64,000 bases of DNA, taken from NCBI GenBank assembly GCA_947069175.1, contig CAMTDV010000003.1:83136014-83200013 (forward strand), given 5' to 3'. The stretch comes from Scalesia atractyloides. Lineage: Eukaryota; Streptophyta; Magnoliopsida; Asterales; Asteraceae. Below the pieces are notes generated by a model. The model saw nothing but the letters and a program-made list of their open reading frames with translations. It was not told where the DNA came from and searched no databases. Of this stretch, positions 10,630 to 23,196 are shown piece by piece. A program made the translations under genes and the position numbers. Numbering within the stretch: position 1 is the stretch's first letter; each line of letters starts with the position of its first letter.

Positions 10630-11253
10630 ATGTCTTCTAACCCCACCCGAGCCGAATCCTTTACACCACCTACTTCTAAGAGAAAACGTGATGGGCAAAT
10701 TTTCGCCGTCAACCAACGCAACCAACCAGCTTCACAAGTTGTACCTCCCCAAACTATCCCAAACGCTTAAATAGCACCCAACTCAACTTACCCAAATAAG
10801 AAACCTTACATTGGACCTCACCCTCAATGCAACATCTGTTTCTATCACCATTCATCTACCTTACCCTGTCGACTATGTGCGAATTGTGGACGCTACGGTC
10901 ATTTGAGCAACGTTTGCCGCACCTCTCAAAACCAAACCTCAACCCCTACTCAACCCATGATCCAAACATATCAACAACCTCAATACCCCATGTACCCATA
11001 TGTTCGAGCTTGTTTCAATTGTGGCGACCCTACCCATTTTAGGAACACATGCCCTCGTTTGGTTAACATCATAAACGCCCAAGCTCAAGCAAACCCAGTT
11101 AACCAAGCAAACCAAGCAAACCCAGCTCCACCGCCAGCAAGAGGAAGAGTCTTCAATATCAACGCCAATCCTGTCGAAGATAATGACGGCCCAAACAAAG
11201 ATACTCAGCTAGTCCTCTTCGCCGAAGATCCAGATTCAACTCCTATCGTTTAG
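10630..11253 (+). pseudogene. Internally deleted gag of element A
   Basis: ATG 10630 (MSSNPTRAES...) corresponds to gag start 49027 in element C, but the whole capsid region present in C is missing here. What remains is the basic linker and a nucleocapsid with CCHC knuckles (CRLCANCGRYGHLSNVC and CFNCGDPTHFRNTC) and a tail ending TPIV at TAG 11251-11253. An in-frame TAA lies at 10768-10770. A protein from the second half would bind RNA but could not form a capsid shell. Confidence 0.8.
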
Positions 11254-12768
11254 TTTTATGTTTTTCCATGTGTAGACTGTTAGAGAAATTATTGGATATT
11301 ATATATATTGTTTTCAGTACATGCAATTTCATAGGCCGCCGCTCCCCATTACCTATGAGCGTGAGCTGTTCCCCATTACCTATGAGCGTGAACCTGGCGT
11401 GCCCACATTTATTTTCATTTTCAGTACATACATACGATCGGCTCCGTTTGATTGAGCCTTGATCGCACATACATTTTTCCTTATCAGTATCTTGTGGTTG
11501 TTGTGTTTGATATAAAGTCGCATAGAACTAACCATAACTTGCGGATAAAGTCAATGAAAATTTGACAAGGATATGGTGGATACGCCGCTGGTACTTCCTA
11601 TATATAAGTATTCTTGTCAAGTGATCGGAGGCATTATCAGGCGGTTATAAGAGGTTCCATGCATAGGCTGTTTGTGTGGTTAAGTTATTCATTTTCAGTA
11701 CATGCAATACGCTCGGCTCCGTTTGATTGAGCCTTGAGCACACAATTTCAATTTCAGTACCTTCAATACGTTCGGCTCCGTTTGATTGAGCCTTGAGCGC
11801 ACATCCATTTCATTTTCAGTACATGCAATACGATCGGCTCCGTTCGATTGAGCCTTGATCGCACAGATACATTTCATTTCAGTATTTTATGTTTGTTGTA
11901 TTGGTTGTAGAGTTGTAGGACTAATCATAATTCACTGATAAAACCAATGAAAATTTGACAAGAATATGGTGGATACGCCGCTGGTACTTCCTATATATAA
12001 GTATTCTTGTCAAAAGATCAGAGGCCTTATCGGACGGTTATGGGAAGTTCTATGTAGGATTTATTAGTTTCTTGGTAACTAATCATAACTTGTGGATAAA
12101 ACTAATGAAAATTTGGCAAGAATATGGTGGATACGCCGCTGGTACTTCCTATATATAAGTATTCTTGCCAAAGGATCAGAGGCATTATCAGGCGGTTATG
12201 AGAAGTTCCATGTAGGATTTAGTATTGCCTTGGTTGGAATTTGTGTTACATTTATATCATCATGTTATTTAAAGAGATTGGATTGTGATCCATTTCTACA
12301 TAAACTAACCTCTCCATCATAACAAACGAGAGAGGAACTTCCATCATTCAAACATATATGCTATCAGAATGTGAATTCAAATATTTGCTGATGTGTTTAT
12401 TCATGTTTGAATATTAGCTGTTGTGTTTATTTACGTTCAAATATCAGCTGTTGTGTTTTATTTATGTTTCCAAGAAGATTGTAGTGTTAGATGTTTTGCC
12501 TTAGAATATAACCATACTTTCCCAAACGTATCTAAACTCTTATGCATGATATCATTTTTAGCAAATCATTTCTGCTTATCAATACTTATACAGTAGGCAA
12601 CAAAAAGCGATTCCTGTATTAGGATACTTAACCTTTACAAGGAACGTTACCGCCTCAAACCAAAAACTTGAACCCTTACTTCTTCTAAAGCATGTAACTG
12701 TCAAAACTAAACACCATCATTCTTTTAGGCAATTATATCCCTATTTAAATTTCGGGACGAAATTTCTA
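11254..12768 (+). other. 3' non-coding array of hairpin modules, element A
   Basis: Two hairpin types are interspersed. H1 (59 nt; 11562-11620, 11955-12013, 12113-12171) has outer arms TTGACAAGAATA and TATTCTTGTCAA and an inner stem GGATAC against GTA-CT-TCC. H2 (31 nt; 11435-11465, 11710-11740, 11769-11799, 11831-11861) has arms CGATC-GGCTC and GAGCC-TT-GATCG. A third pairing, CCTCTC with GAGAGG, lies near 12310-12335. A 28-bp direct duplication (TTCCCCATTACCTATGAGCG) lies at about 11340-11395. Several base changes keep pairing, which favours RNA structure. Confidence 0.75.
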
Positions 12769-12783
12769 AAAAGCAGGGGATAC
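12769..12783 (+). other. Polypurine tract of element A
   Basis: AAAAAGCAGGGGATAC directly before the right LTR. Identical in element C (52672-52687). Confidence 0.8.
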
Positions 12784-15363
12784 TGTAACATCCGTCAAAA
12801 ACGGATTTACCAAACCCGCTCCGTTTATCAACCGAACAGTCAGTCAAATTTTTTTGTTGCGAATTAAATGCCCAAAAATAATTTTAAACGATCCGTAATC
12901 AATTATTATGCGGGGATATATAGTTAGTTTTTGAAAATCTGTCAAAAATATCAAAATAAAAATGTTTTACTTTTGCCGGGTTTCGAACTCGGGTCTGTAT
13001 CCGGTTCAACCAAACAAACTATCACTCAGTCAAACAACCGCTCCGCCACTTTGTTTTTCTGTTAACACAAGGAAACATTTAATTCAAATATTCAAGTTTC
13101 AAAGTTAAAATCAGTAAATTGCGCCCAAATTAGCAGTCGTCGGAAATCCCGACGACTTCGCCGTTTAATTAAGTTTCCGCTCAAATTAACCGTAGAATTA
13201 ACTCTCACAACGGTTATAACCGACGTCTGAACCCGCGACATCAGCCATAACCGCCGGAGAACGGCTGACTACGAATATAGACCGAATTCAGACCCCATTC
13301 ATCTCGTTACTACCCTATAAATACACCCACAACTCGCCAGAAACCTTTCACACTCAAATCGCACCTTTTCTCGGCGAAAACTCACTCGCCGGAAATATCT
13401 TATACTTCGCCGGAAAACCGTATCAGTAATCTCTGAGCTTTACTGAACCCTCTACACCTTTACCGAAGCCACCCACACCCTTTGTAAGCTTTCGGAGGAC
13501 TCTCTGCTGCAAGATACTGTCGCCGGAAAAAGGTTGCTGTCGCCAGAGTTCTGCCGGAAAACAGAGTAAAACCAGCCGGTACTTCTCACGCCTAAATTCC
13601 TTTCTTTTTTTCTTTTATCTCGACTGTAATTGATCATAAAACGCTAAAGGAACTTGAATCAACAATTTGAACCAGTCAGTCGCCACTTCCGGTTAAACCA
13701 GTGAAGAAGACGACGTTTTAGTAATGGTTATGTATAATTAAAACCAAGATAATTACCGGGTTAGACACACAGTCCAGCGGTGGACTGTGTGCACTTTTAA
13801 CGCTATGGTCACGAGTTCGAGTATTGTCCCTCACACGCCGCCCTGATAAAAATCCCTTTTTTCGCAAAACTGAACCGGAGTGTTGTGGGTATATGTTAAG
13901 TATATTGATAACCGAGTTTATAACCAAGTGCGACACACAGTCCAGCGGTGGAGTGTGTGTCCGCTAACCCACAGGTCCCGGGTTCGAGACCTGTGGAGCG
14001 CACCGGTTCGCCGGGTTTAATCCATTTTTTAAATAAAGGGATTTCTGTTTAAATTCTAATTAATGTATATATATAATTAAAATCGGATATATGACGGGTT
14101 AGACACGTAGCTCAGTTGGTAGAGCTGCGTGCACGCGTACGGGAGGTCTCGGGTTCGAGCCTCACCCGGCGCACAACAATATGCCTTCGAACCGGTCAAC
14201 GATAGTCAAAGTCAACGGTCAAAGTTACTGTAGCAAAAATAAAATATTTTTTATTATTTTTATTTAATTATTTTAATTAAAAATCAATTAAAAATACTTA
14301 AAAATAACATTTTTAAGGTTAGAAAATAGCCTCAAACTCACAAAAATACACCCAACAAACCTACTAAAATAGATTAATAAAACCCGTTTACTTACCAAAC
14401 CGTAATGCGATTTATCTAGGTTTAATCTCACTTGTGGTTAAAACCACTTCGCGTGCATTCAACCTCATCAACCGAACGCACCCAATGTGAGTGAATTCTT
14501 ACAAACTCCCCTTTTTATTCATGTTTTGGGGTGTATCATGTGTCGCTTAAACTAATTTTCTTATGCAAATTCGTGCTATACCATTATATGAACTAAACTA
14601 GAATGTAACTATTGTTTGGTTGTGATGTATTACATATTGTCAAAGTTGTATGCAAATTATTCAGGCCCATCAGTTCCTCATGGGAGACGAGAACAACGCG
14701 TGCCTCAAAACTCATTCATTAGGCCCATCAGTTCGTAAGAACAACGCGTGCCTCAAAACTCATACATTAGGCCCATCAGTTCCTCGTGGGAGACGAGAAC
14801 AACGCGTGCCTCAAAACTCATACATTAGGCCCATCAGTTCGTAAGAACAACGCGTGCCTTAAAACTCATTCATTAGGCCCATCAGTTCGTGGAACAACGC
14901 GTGCCTCAAAACTCATTCATTAGGCCCATCAGTTCCTCGTGGGAGACGAGTCGAACAACGCGTGCCTCAAAACAATCATTTGGTGTATGTGAGTTTAATA
15001 TTCAATATTATGTGTTGTGTGAATAAATTTACATCTACATTTACTCATATGTGGTATGCACATTATTTATAATCAATTGGATAAACTTGTTCAAATGTTT
15101 TACCATAGGATTCACTCGCCAACATTATGTTGATCCAAAAACCTTTTTACACATGATACAGGTGAACAGGTTGAAGCAAGGAAAACATAGGATATGCCTT
15201 AGAAGAGAACCAAGAAGCTTAGACTGATAGTTAGAATATGTTGTATCATTTATTTCCATTAAATTGTATTAATGAATATGAAACATATAATAAATGTCAT
15301 GAGCTTTGATGATAACCCAATTATGCCCCGATCACCTTTTCCGCTGCGGGTCGGGGTGTGACA
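12784..15363 (+). repeat. 3' LTR of element A
   Basis: 2580 bp, nearly identical to the left LTR. It carries the same tRNA-like units at about 13758-14175 and tandem repeats at about 14663-14980. Differences seen include one A insertion near 12872, G/A in CGCCGGAG versus CGCCAGAG near 13545, and CTCGTGG versus CTCATGG near 14678. Confidence 0.95.
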
Positions 15364-17582
15364 ATATATTCATTGTTATTTTTACTTCATAATACACAAT
15401 AATTACTCGTTGTTTTCTTTTGTACCCTATATTTGCAAGCTGAATGATATCTTTATAAAAACACAATGATTCATACAGATTCTATATGCTTACAAAAAAA
15501 CAAGGACTTGAGGATCGTGAACAAGAATTCTCTCTGGATAAAATTGACTCTACAACTTTACAAGAATTTGAAAATGAATTGGAAATCGCAGTGCAAAATG
15601 AGGGGAGGGTACATGTAAAAGAGACAAAGAAAAAAGAGAAAAATGTGGCAAGGGAAAAACAAAAAAAGAAAGATGAGGAGATTGAATATTATGTTTATCC
15701 ATTTGAATCCGAAAATGAAAATGAAGCAATTTTTTATGCTGAATCTGAAGAAAAAAATGATGATGATGTTGAAGAACAGAAAGAAGACCAACCAAACAAC
15801 CAACTTAATTGTGTTCAAGTAGAAGAAGAAAACACCTTACTAACTTCTGCACTAAATTTGATTGCGCCCAAATAAAAAAATGAAACTGAAAAACTCCAAC
15901 ATAAAGTGCAGGATCATGGAGGCATTTCTTCGAAAAAACCATCAAAGGGAAATAAAGAAAAAACATGGGTAGACAGTCAATGTCGAATGCGTAATTTCAT
16001 ACCATCACAAATTCAAATTGAAAAAAAAAACAAAAGGTCTTCCTGAAGTACATTCAACAAAAAGTGGTGATGAAATTCTGATAAGCGATGAAGGTGAAAA
16101 AAGCAATGAGCTGTCAACCTTAGATGATCATTTAAAGGATTTGAAGATCTTTCCAAAAGATCCAATCATATATAGATGACGTTCTTGAACAATTGATCCA
16201 AATAGTGAAATTGTTCATAACAAAGTAAATGAATGGACTTTATTGACGGGGAAATTCAACAATGTAGCTAAAAGCGCAACAAAGTTACTTTGGATTCAAG
16301 AATGATCGAAACTCAAAGTGATCAACAAACACCATCAAGCTACTTAAATTTGAACCAAGCCAAAATGAAGAAATAGAAAATGACATCATATGCTCTCCAT
16401 CAATTAATTGAAAAACGCAATGAAGATACTACAATTGTGGTACAATGCTCAAGTCCTAAAAAACCCAATGAGAATCCATCAAGTCTAGAAAAACGCAATG
16501 AAAATCCTTTATTTGTACAAACATCATTTAATGAAGGAACTCCATCAATAATGTTGGAGTTGATCAACAAGACAGAAAAAGCAGAAAGAATATCAAAACA
16601 AAAAACAGTTGAAAATGATGAGGGACCATCATTTGATTTGAAAATTTCTCAAATTTCAAATGAGAAAGAAATAGAAGTGGAAGATGATACTAATCGCAAT
16701 GCTGCATGATCTGAAGATCAAAAAGATGCAACAAGCAAAGAAACACAATCTGAAAGTGCTGATAAAGAATTAGATCAAACAAAAGGAGTTGAAACATGTA
16801 TTTAAATTACAGGATTACATACAATCCTTAATAGAATTGATGAAGATGTGAGTGAAAAATAAATCAATGATGTTATTGGAAACACATCTTTCCTCAACCC
16901 AGAAGAAGATCCTTATGAAATAACAGCAAAATCTGTTTAAGAAAAACAACAAATAAGTGAAATCAACAAAATAAAAGAAATAATTACAAAGATAGTACGA
17001 CCAGATCATCAGAAAATTGAAGGCGATCCATTATGTTCTCCATACTATCAAAGACAAATAGCAATGAATGAAGTTAGAATGAAGATTGAAAACAACATTT
17101 CTCGATATGCATTCCATGCAGTAGCCTACATAATGTACAAAACATTTATATATAAAAATCACACACTCACACACAAAAACAAATGCAAGAATCATATATA
17201 ATTCAATTATTTTTTTGCAGGGAGACTCTCTTTTTAATAACTGATCATGTATCTTTCTCAAGATGGGCGGTAGAAACACTGAAGCCAGGATTGTACATAA
17301 CATGAGAAATAATCAATTCTTGGGCTTATATCTTGAACAAAGAAGAAAAAAGAAGATCAAAAGACAAATTAACTGCAAGATTTTTCTGTAAAATTCAAAT
17401 GCTGGTAAGATATTTAAATGCAATTTGTCTGTTTTATTTTGTTCTTTGTTTTGTATGAAGTTATTTAGAAGTTTGGTTTGATTGACATGATCTGAATAAT
17501 GATGAATAAAATGCAATGACTTTGATAGTTTAATGTTTGTTGTTATATATGTTTTTATCTAAAACGCAATAAATTTTTTACT

Positions 17583-18373
17583 TTGTTTATTTTAATGCGG
17601 GCTTACACATTGGACAAAACTAAAAAAGAGATGTTAGAAGAGTTCACACAGAACATGACAAAAATTCTTAAAGGTTCAAAGGTACAAAGCATTAAAGATT
17701 TTGATATTATCCTTGTGCCGATTCTCCATCAAGAGCATTTTTATTTGACTCATTCAATCATCAAGAGAAAGTAATAAACATCATTGACAACAGTGCAGCA
17801 ACGATTACAAATTTTGCACAATATAGCGATGTGCCTGAAAAAATAGTAACTTATGCCAAATGATGCTTTTAAAACACAATATAAACCAACTAATCTTTTT
17901 TTGACTGAAATTTATTTTATTTTTCTATAGAGGGATGCTTTGGTTGGTTAGCTTAAATCAGTTAATCATCCAAAGGGGATAATATAAAGAAGATAGTGCC
18001 TAAAAGAATGCAGATGAAATGGAGAACACAGGATAACTCCGTCAACTGTGGTATATCCTGTATGCGTCATATGGAAAGCTATGAGGGTGAAAGCGTGAAA
18101 AAATGGAACTGTGGATTTAACGAGGAATATGAAAACCCACCAAATATCAAGAAGGCAAAAAACAAAAATCCAGTGAACAAGCAGACAACACAACTTGAGG
18201 ATTTAAGACGTAAGAATATCGCAAAGATACTATTTAACAATCTCAACGAATGCAAAGATTTTATTATTGAAGATTCAAAGAAGTATTGCAGCCTCAATGC
18301 ACAACTTAAAAAAATTGATTATGACACTAGTTTAGAGAGGATTAAAAATAGGCTTGCTTCTGCTGGTTTATGA
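17583..18373 (+). pseudogene. Catalytic core of the Ulp1-like protease
   Basis: The parts of a C48 peptidase site can be read in order. A histidine lies in HQEHFYL (about 17735). An aspartate lies in the IIDN motif (about 17785), in a frame shifted relative to the histidine segment. The glutamine and nucleophilic cysteine lie in QDNSVNCGISCMRHME (Q about 18029, C about 18047). An intron appears to end at TTTTCTATAG near 17930. The last frame closes at TGA 18371-18373 after a basic tail. Catalytic residues are retained, but frames are broken between them, so a working enzyme is unlikely. Confidence 0.8.
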
Positions 18374-19181
18374 ACTAGATTGTCTTATTGTTTGTTATTA
18401 TAAGACGCAACTCACTGTCTTTTGTAATTATTTTAGTTTTATTATAAAACGCATTGGTTCTCTTCTGGATTATTATATATAAATATTTTACTTTTTGATG
18501 GAAATATGTGTTATATATGTTTTTAAAAACAAGTAGTTAGAATTGAAATGCTAGTTATGTTAAAACGCAATATTTTATCTTTTATACTAGTTTGTCTTAT
18601 ACTTTGTTATTATAAAACGCTTTAGAATGTTTTTGTTAATTATTCATGTCCTATCCATATTACGCAATGAATCTCTAAAGGATTATTATTTGTAAATATG
18701 TTACTTTTTGATGGAAGTATTGTATACTTGCAAATCAAAATAAATACTTAAAACACAATGTTATTAAAACCATTTTTAGATACACTGAAATTATTTATAC
18801 TCTTTCTAAAATGCAACTGATTATAATAATTGATGACATTGATAAAACATTATTTGATTGTATAAAAAATAAACAAAGAATTAAATCTGTAAATTAAAAC
18901 ACTATATAAAACGCAATAAAAAATAAAGAAAAAGTGTACCCCTAAATGACACAAGACAATGTAGAGACAAAAAAAAACGAAATCATTATTATCAAAGAAA
19001 ATTAAAAAAGCCTTTTGGATTCCAGACAAATTACCGTATGAATTAGATCAATCGATTCAATGATGGGAATAAAAATCATTACTACCACATTTACTAACAA
19101 TCGAGCAATTATATAAGAACAAAAACCCTAAATTATATTCATAAACCTTCACACCCAATACCCAACCACAAACACACACAA
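18374..19181. other. MULE non-coding spacer with TAAAACGCAAT motifs
   Basis: AT-rich DNA between the protease gene and a small possible gene. It contains several exact or near copies of TAAAACGCAAT (near 18437, 18560, 18613, 18907). No coding region was recognised. Confidence 0.5.
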
Positions 19182-19307
19182 ATGGATAACCAAGAATTGT
19201 CAATTTGGTGGTTTGAAAGAGGAAATTTCATACTACAATATGTTGATGGCCACAAAATTAATGTTAGTATGCCTATGATTAATAACTATTCATTGTTTAT
19301 AAATTAA
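19182..19307 (+). CDS. Small possible MULE gene start, 41 codons
   Basis: ATG 19182 opens a short frame beginning MDNQELSIWWFERGN and ending at TAA 19305. Upstream, TATATAAGAAC (about 19110) and an A/C-rich leader (CCAATACCCAACCACAAACAC) look like a plant promoter and 5' leader. A direct repeat of TTAATGTTAGTATGCCTATG (19258 and 19303) disrupts whatever followed. No family is recognised. It could be the first exon of a lost third MULE gene or chance. Confidence 0.3.
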   Translation: MDNQELSIWWFERGNFILQYVDGHKINVSMPMINNYSLFIN

Positions 19308-19535
19308 TGTTAGTATGCCTATGATTAATAGGATTTAGATATCGATTTCTACCTAAAACGCAATACTACAAAAATGAGGTGATAGTGATGTAAGGTATCA
19401 TAAAACGCAATATACAAAATACAGCTGATAATAATGCATCCTAAAACGCAATAACAAAAACAAGACTTTCTTTATTAGTAATTTGAAATTTTCAATATAA
19501 AACAATTTTTTAAAACAAAACAAAAATGTGTAAAC

Positions 19536-22440
19536 TTACATGGTTTTATTTGACCCAATCACAGTAGAAGAAAATTTTACTTTACATGTACGACTGTTGT
19601 GTCCTTTCCCACCGCATACACGGCACGACTTCTAGATCTTTGAAGATTTCTGAATTGCAATATCACGATTAGTCTTTAACCTTTTTTGTACACAACATCC
19701 TTTTGTCCTTATAATGATCCGAACACGAATAGTACAATTAGACTTTTCAAAATTTCCACCAATATCAGCGAACCTATCTTTGTGCGAACCTATCTTTGCG
19801 ACTACACGGTGGCACAACGACCATAACCTCATCAGCTTTATCCTTATAACTTTTGATATATTCTCTGTAGCGACACAACTCATCTAAATCCCCAATCAAC
19901 CTATTAACAACATATTCATTTACTACAATGATTTATATAAAATTTTTATCAATTTCACTACTCCTACCAATCTCATCAAACTGAATATTACAATGAATTT
20001 AGCTATTTGAAACAACCTCTCTCATCCATCTTCTGAGAACTTATCTTCTAGGAAACTCAATGATATCAACATACCTTAGAACATAAAAGATATGGCGGCA
20101 CAATATTCCAAATTATTCAATCCGTTTGCATGTATAACATATAGTTATACCATCTTCTTGTTTACTATATTGAATCCGTAATAAATAGTAAAAACCTATA
20201 TAAGATGACAGAGATGTAATATAAAACGCAATAAATAGTTAAAAATATGATAAAACAAATTTAAGTAAAAGATCAGTTACTTTAAATTTAATAATAAATA
20301 TTCAAAACACAATTTTAAAATAAATTAACATTAGCAGATCCTAAAATTAAAGTATCAAATCCAAAAAACATCAATAATGATAAAACGCAATAAATATAAT
20401 GATAAAATTAAAATGTTTTAATAAAAAGCAATTTACTCAAAATACAACTTTGTTAATTGATAAACTACATAAAACACAATATTTTTTTTAAAAAAATACC
20501 TTGAATAAAGATGTGCATGGCTGTTTAAAATCCTTTATCTCAAAAAATTCAACATCACCAACAGTATCATGAGTCTTTGACATATACTTTGTAATGTCAG
20601 CATCAATTTTCATCTGAACATCTTCAAAAATTGTTTGGTATATATTTCCAAAGCTTGTTTCTTTAATACAAAGTCACTCCACAACTTAGACTGAATTAAC
20701 CTTGTATCATGATCATTTCTCCTATGCTCATGCCTTTGAAACTCCATTGCACTTTCAAAATGAGTGAAAAACTCAACAACGGTACACTTTGTATTACAAA
20801 ACTGTCCAAAAAAGTAATTCTTGCTTTCACATCTAGATGTAGTACACATAAAACCAGCCAAATTCTCTCCACGGTAATAAGATGGTATCCAATCAAATCG
20901 AAGATCATACATATCCTTTAACCATTCATGATTTTCTAATCCAAAAGTAGACATAGTTGAATGCCACTCAGTTTTAAAATCTTCTGGAATAATACTATCA
21001 TTCCAAACAACACGAGTCATTCTTGTATTAAAGTCAATGTTGGATGACAAAATAGGACCAACCTGTATAAAAAGCAATAAAATTATTTAATCAAAAACAA
21101 AAACATAAAACGTAATATGTAAAAATAGTTATAATACAACTCAACGATATAAAAAATTAGTTGTGGATTGCATTGTATGATTAATAAAATGCAATAATAT
21201 TAAATTTATAAAAATTGCAGTTTATTAGATCATAACATGTATTCAACTTATACATATACTAAAACGCAATAATATGAAACTGATTAAAAAAACATTATTC
21301 ATAAAACGCAATGTAATACCTTTGTCTTCAATTTCTCCCATATATGCCACATACATAGCCTATGCCTAGTTCTTGGAAGAATATCCTTAATAGCTTTCTT
21401 CATTGCAGCATCTTGATCAGTTACAACAACTTTAAGCTCAATTCCAAAACATTAACAAAAGAACTTAAAAGCCATCGATAAGAATCTGTAGTCTCAGACC
21501 AAGTAATGCACCAGCAAATGTAACATTCCTAAAATGATTATCAATCCAGTAAATGGTACAAAAACCAAATCATATCTACATAAAACAAACTAGGTAATGC
21601 ATTAGAAAACATTAAAACAAATGAATATATAATGCAATAAAGGTAAAAACCTTACTTGTTCGATTTGTAGGTAGCATCAAAACCTACTATATCATCAAAT
21701 ACTGTATAATTTCTTTTTGATTGCTCATCAGCCAAAAAAGTTCTTTCAATCTACTATCTTCACCAACAACATAATCACATGTACATCCAGGAGTACATTC
21801 TTTCTCCCTAATAAGACGCCTAACTACCATTTCTGCACCATACTTACCAATGTAAAGATTCAAATCCCTTCTATAGTTCTTACAATCAACTTTACTAGCA
21901 CCAACTTCACCAAAACCACCATACATTGTTTTCATAATATTGAATGCTTTAACAGGCCCAACATTGATTCTAGATAATCCAGATATAAAACTTTCTTTAA
22001 CATAATCAATATTTATGGCCGTAGGCAAGAAATGAACATCTTCTTCATCAACAAAGATATGATTATCTTCTTCTTCAAAAAAGTAGATTCTAAACATATT
22101 ATTGTCCTCTTAACTTAATTTCAAATGAGCATTGCATCCAACTCTTTTTGAACCTCTATTATGTCTAACAATCTTTTTACTATTTTCACCAACAGAACCA
22201 GAGTCTATTGATTTGCTAACATTAAATCCTTCTTTTGAACATACAATATATCTTATTTTTACTAAACCACCATATTTCCAAGAGGTATTTTTTCTCGAAG
22301 AAAAACCAGCAGCAAGTGCATATCTCTGATAAAACGCAAAAGCCTATCAAAAGATTTAAAAAAAATTCCAACAGAAGGTCTAATGGATTCACTGACTTTA
22401 GGTTTTTAATAATTTCTTCCACTCTTTAAGCATACACGTT
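19536..22440 (-). pseudogene. FAR1-type MULE transposase, decayed, with introns
   Basis: Read from 22440 downwards. A FAR1 DNA-binding domain (YQRYALAAGFSSRK, VCSKEGF, RVGCNAHLKL; about 22360-22110) ends at a stop and is followed by a frame from 22097 rich in conserved FAR1-family spacing. The MULE DDE core has a first aspartate in GFDATYKSNK (about 21680-21655), then an intron, FVPFTGLDNHFRNVTF (about 21590-21540), a second aspartate in VTDQDAAMKKAI (about 21420), and MWHIW. The glutamate lies in FKTEWHSTM (about 20970), in the intact stretch 20610-21077. A SWIM-like part (GILCRHIFYVLR, about 20110-20080) and a C-terminal CCHC knuckle (CRVCGGKGHNSRTC, about 19630-19585) follow. Stops at several points show loss of function. 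It is convergent with the protease gene. Confidence 0.85.
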
Positions 22441-23196
22441 TTTCCCATTTGGAATTGAAATCTGAAACAATTAATAAGTAACTATAAAACGCAATACTTC
22501 TTATAAAACCAAGAAAGTTTAATTTAAACATTATAAAGCAATAAAAAATACATATATAAAAACTTCCAGTAAATAGCTAATTAATTATAAGGAAATCTTA
22601 TATAAGACGTAATAATTCTTTATTAAAAAAAGACATATTAAAAATGAACAAAATAAAAGGCAATAGTTCTTGATAAAACTTTATTCACACGTTTAAAGTG
22701 TTAAATGGAAACTTATGTGATTTATAATAGGAAGAATTGCGATTTAAAAATTGTATATCATATAGGTTAAAAACCTAAAACACAACAAGTTAAGTAAAAC
22801 GCAACGACTGATAAACAAATTTAGTTTTCACAAAAACAATGAATAAAACAAACAAATTACTGTCAAAAAGCAATAAATTAAAACAGAAAAACGATTTGTA
22901 AAACGTAATAGATTATATTTCGGCAAAATAACAAAATATTACTTCGAATTGAAGCTAAACTTACCAAAAGAGTCTACAAAAGCCATTAAAGTTCTCGAAT
23001 TGACGATCGAAACTAGTATATCGCTTGAAAAAAAGTTGAATTTATGATCGTTTCCGATTTAGGGTTACGTAATCGCAATTCTGTTTATGCAATCGATGAA
23101 CTGAAAGTATAGGTAACAATACCTGGTATAATATTAGAACGATCATAAGAACATTTAAAATGACAAAAATACCCATGTCTTCTAAAATTAAAAATT
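22441..23196. other. MULE spacer next to right terminal repeat
   Basis: AT-rich, with further copies of the TAAAACGCAAT motif (near 22484, 22795, 22900). No gene seen. It probably contains the transposase promoter, read leftwards. Confidence 0.4.

Larger units (their letters stand above)
7250..15363 (+). mobile_element. Element A: gag-only (TR-GAG-type) LTR retrotransposon
   Basis: An 8.1-kb complete element: LTR 7250-9828, primer-binding site from 9831, shrunken gag 10630-11253, an array of hairpins, a purine tract, LTR 12784-15363, and ATATA duplications. It encodes no protease, reverse transcriptase, RNase H or integrase. It must therefore use enzymes of another element, as described for terminal-repeat retrotransposons with a GAG domain. 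The two LTRs differ at only about six places that I could spot by eye in 2.58 kb, so insertion is recent. It sits in the first intron of the MULE protease gene. Confidence 0.93.
6034..18373 (+). pseudogene. Ulp1-like (C48) cysteine protease gene of the MULE, decayed, with introns
   Basis: The chosen start is ATG 6034 (MASSRDN...). A frame change near 6183 follows a lysine-rich tract. The frame 6183-6991 then holds the N-terminal region typical of MULE-borne Ulp1 proteins: a KYLNKFSNDQKKAVREIGFGS-type stretch, then VPRKFGYWPVNNFD, broken by TGA at 6477-6479, and ending FNGPIVMLA at about 6988. A GT follows, and the next coding stretch resumes after an AG at about 15480, so the first intron contains element A. 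Acidic and lysine-rich frames follow (15486-15875, 16380-16709) with stops between them. Exons from about 17221 carry INSWAYILN-like sequence and then the peptidase core. Ulp1 family members cleave SUMO-like conjugates; the role of the MULE versions is not established. Many stops make this a pseudogene. Confidence 0.8.

Noticed and set aside
11955..12322. Repeated frames beginning MTRIWWIRRW or similar
   Set aside because: They are translations of the H1 hairpin modules, occur in elements without coding constraint and end in unrelated tails.
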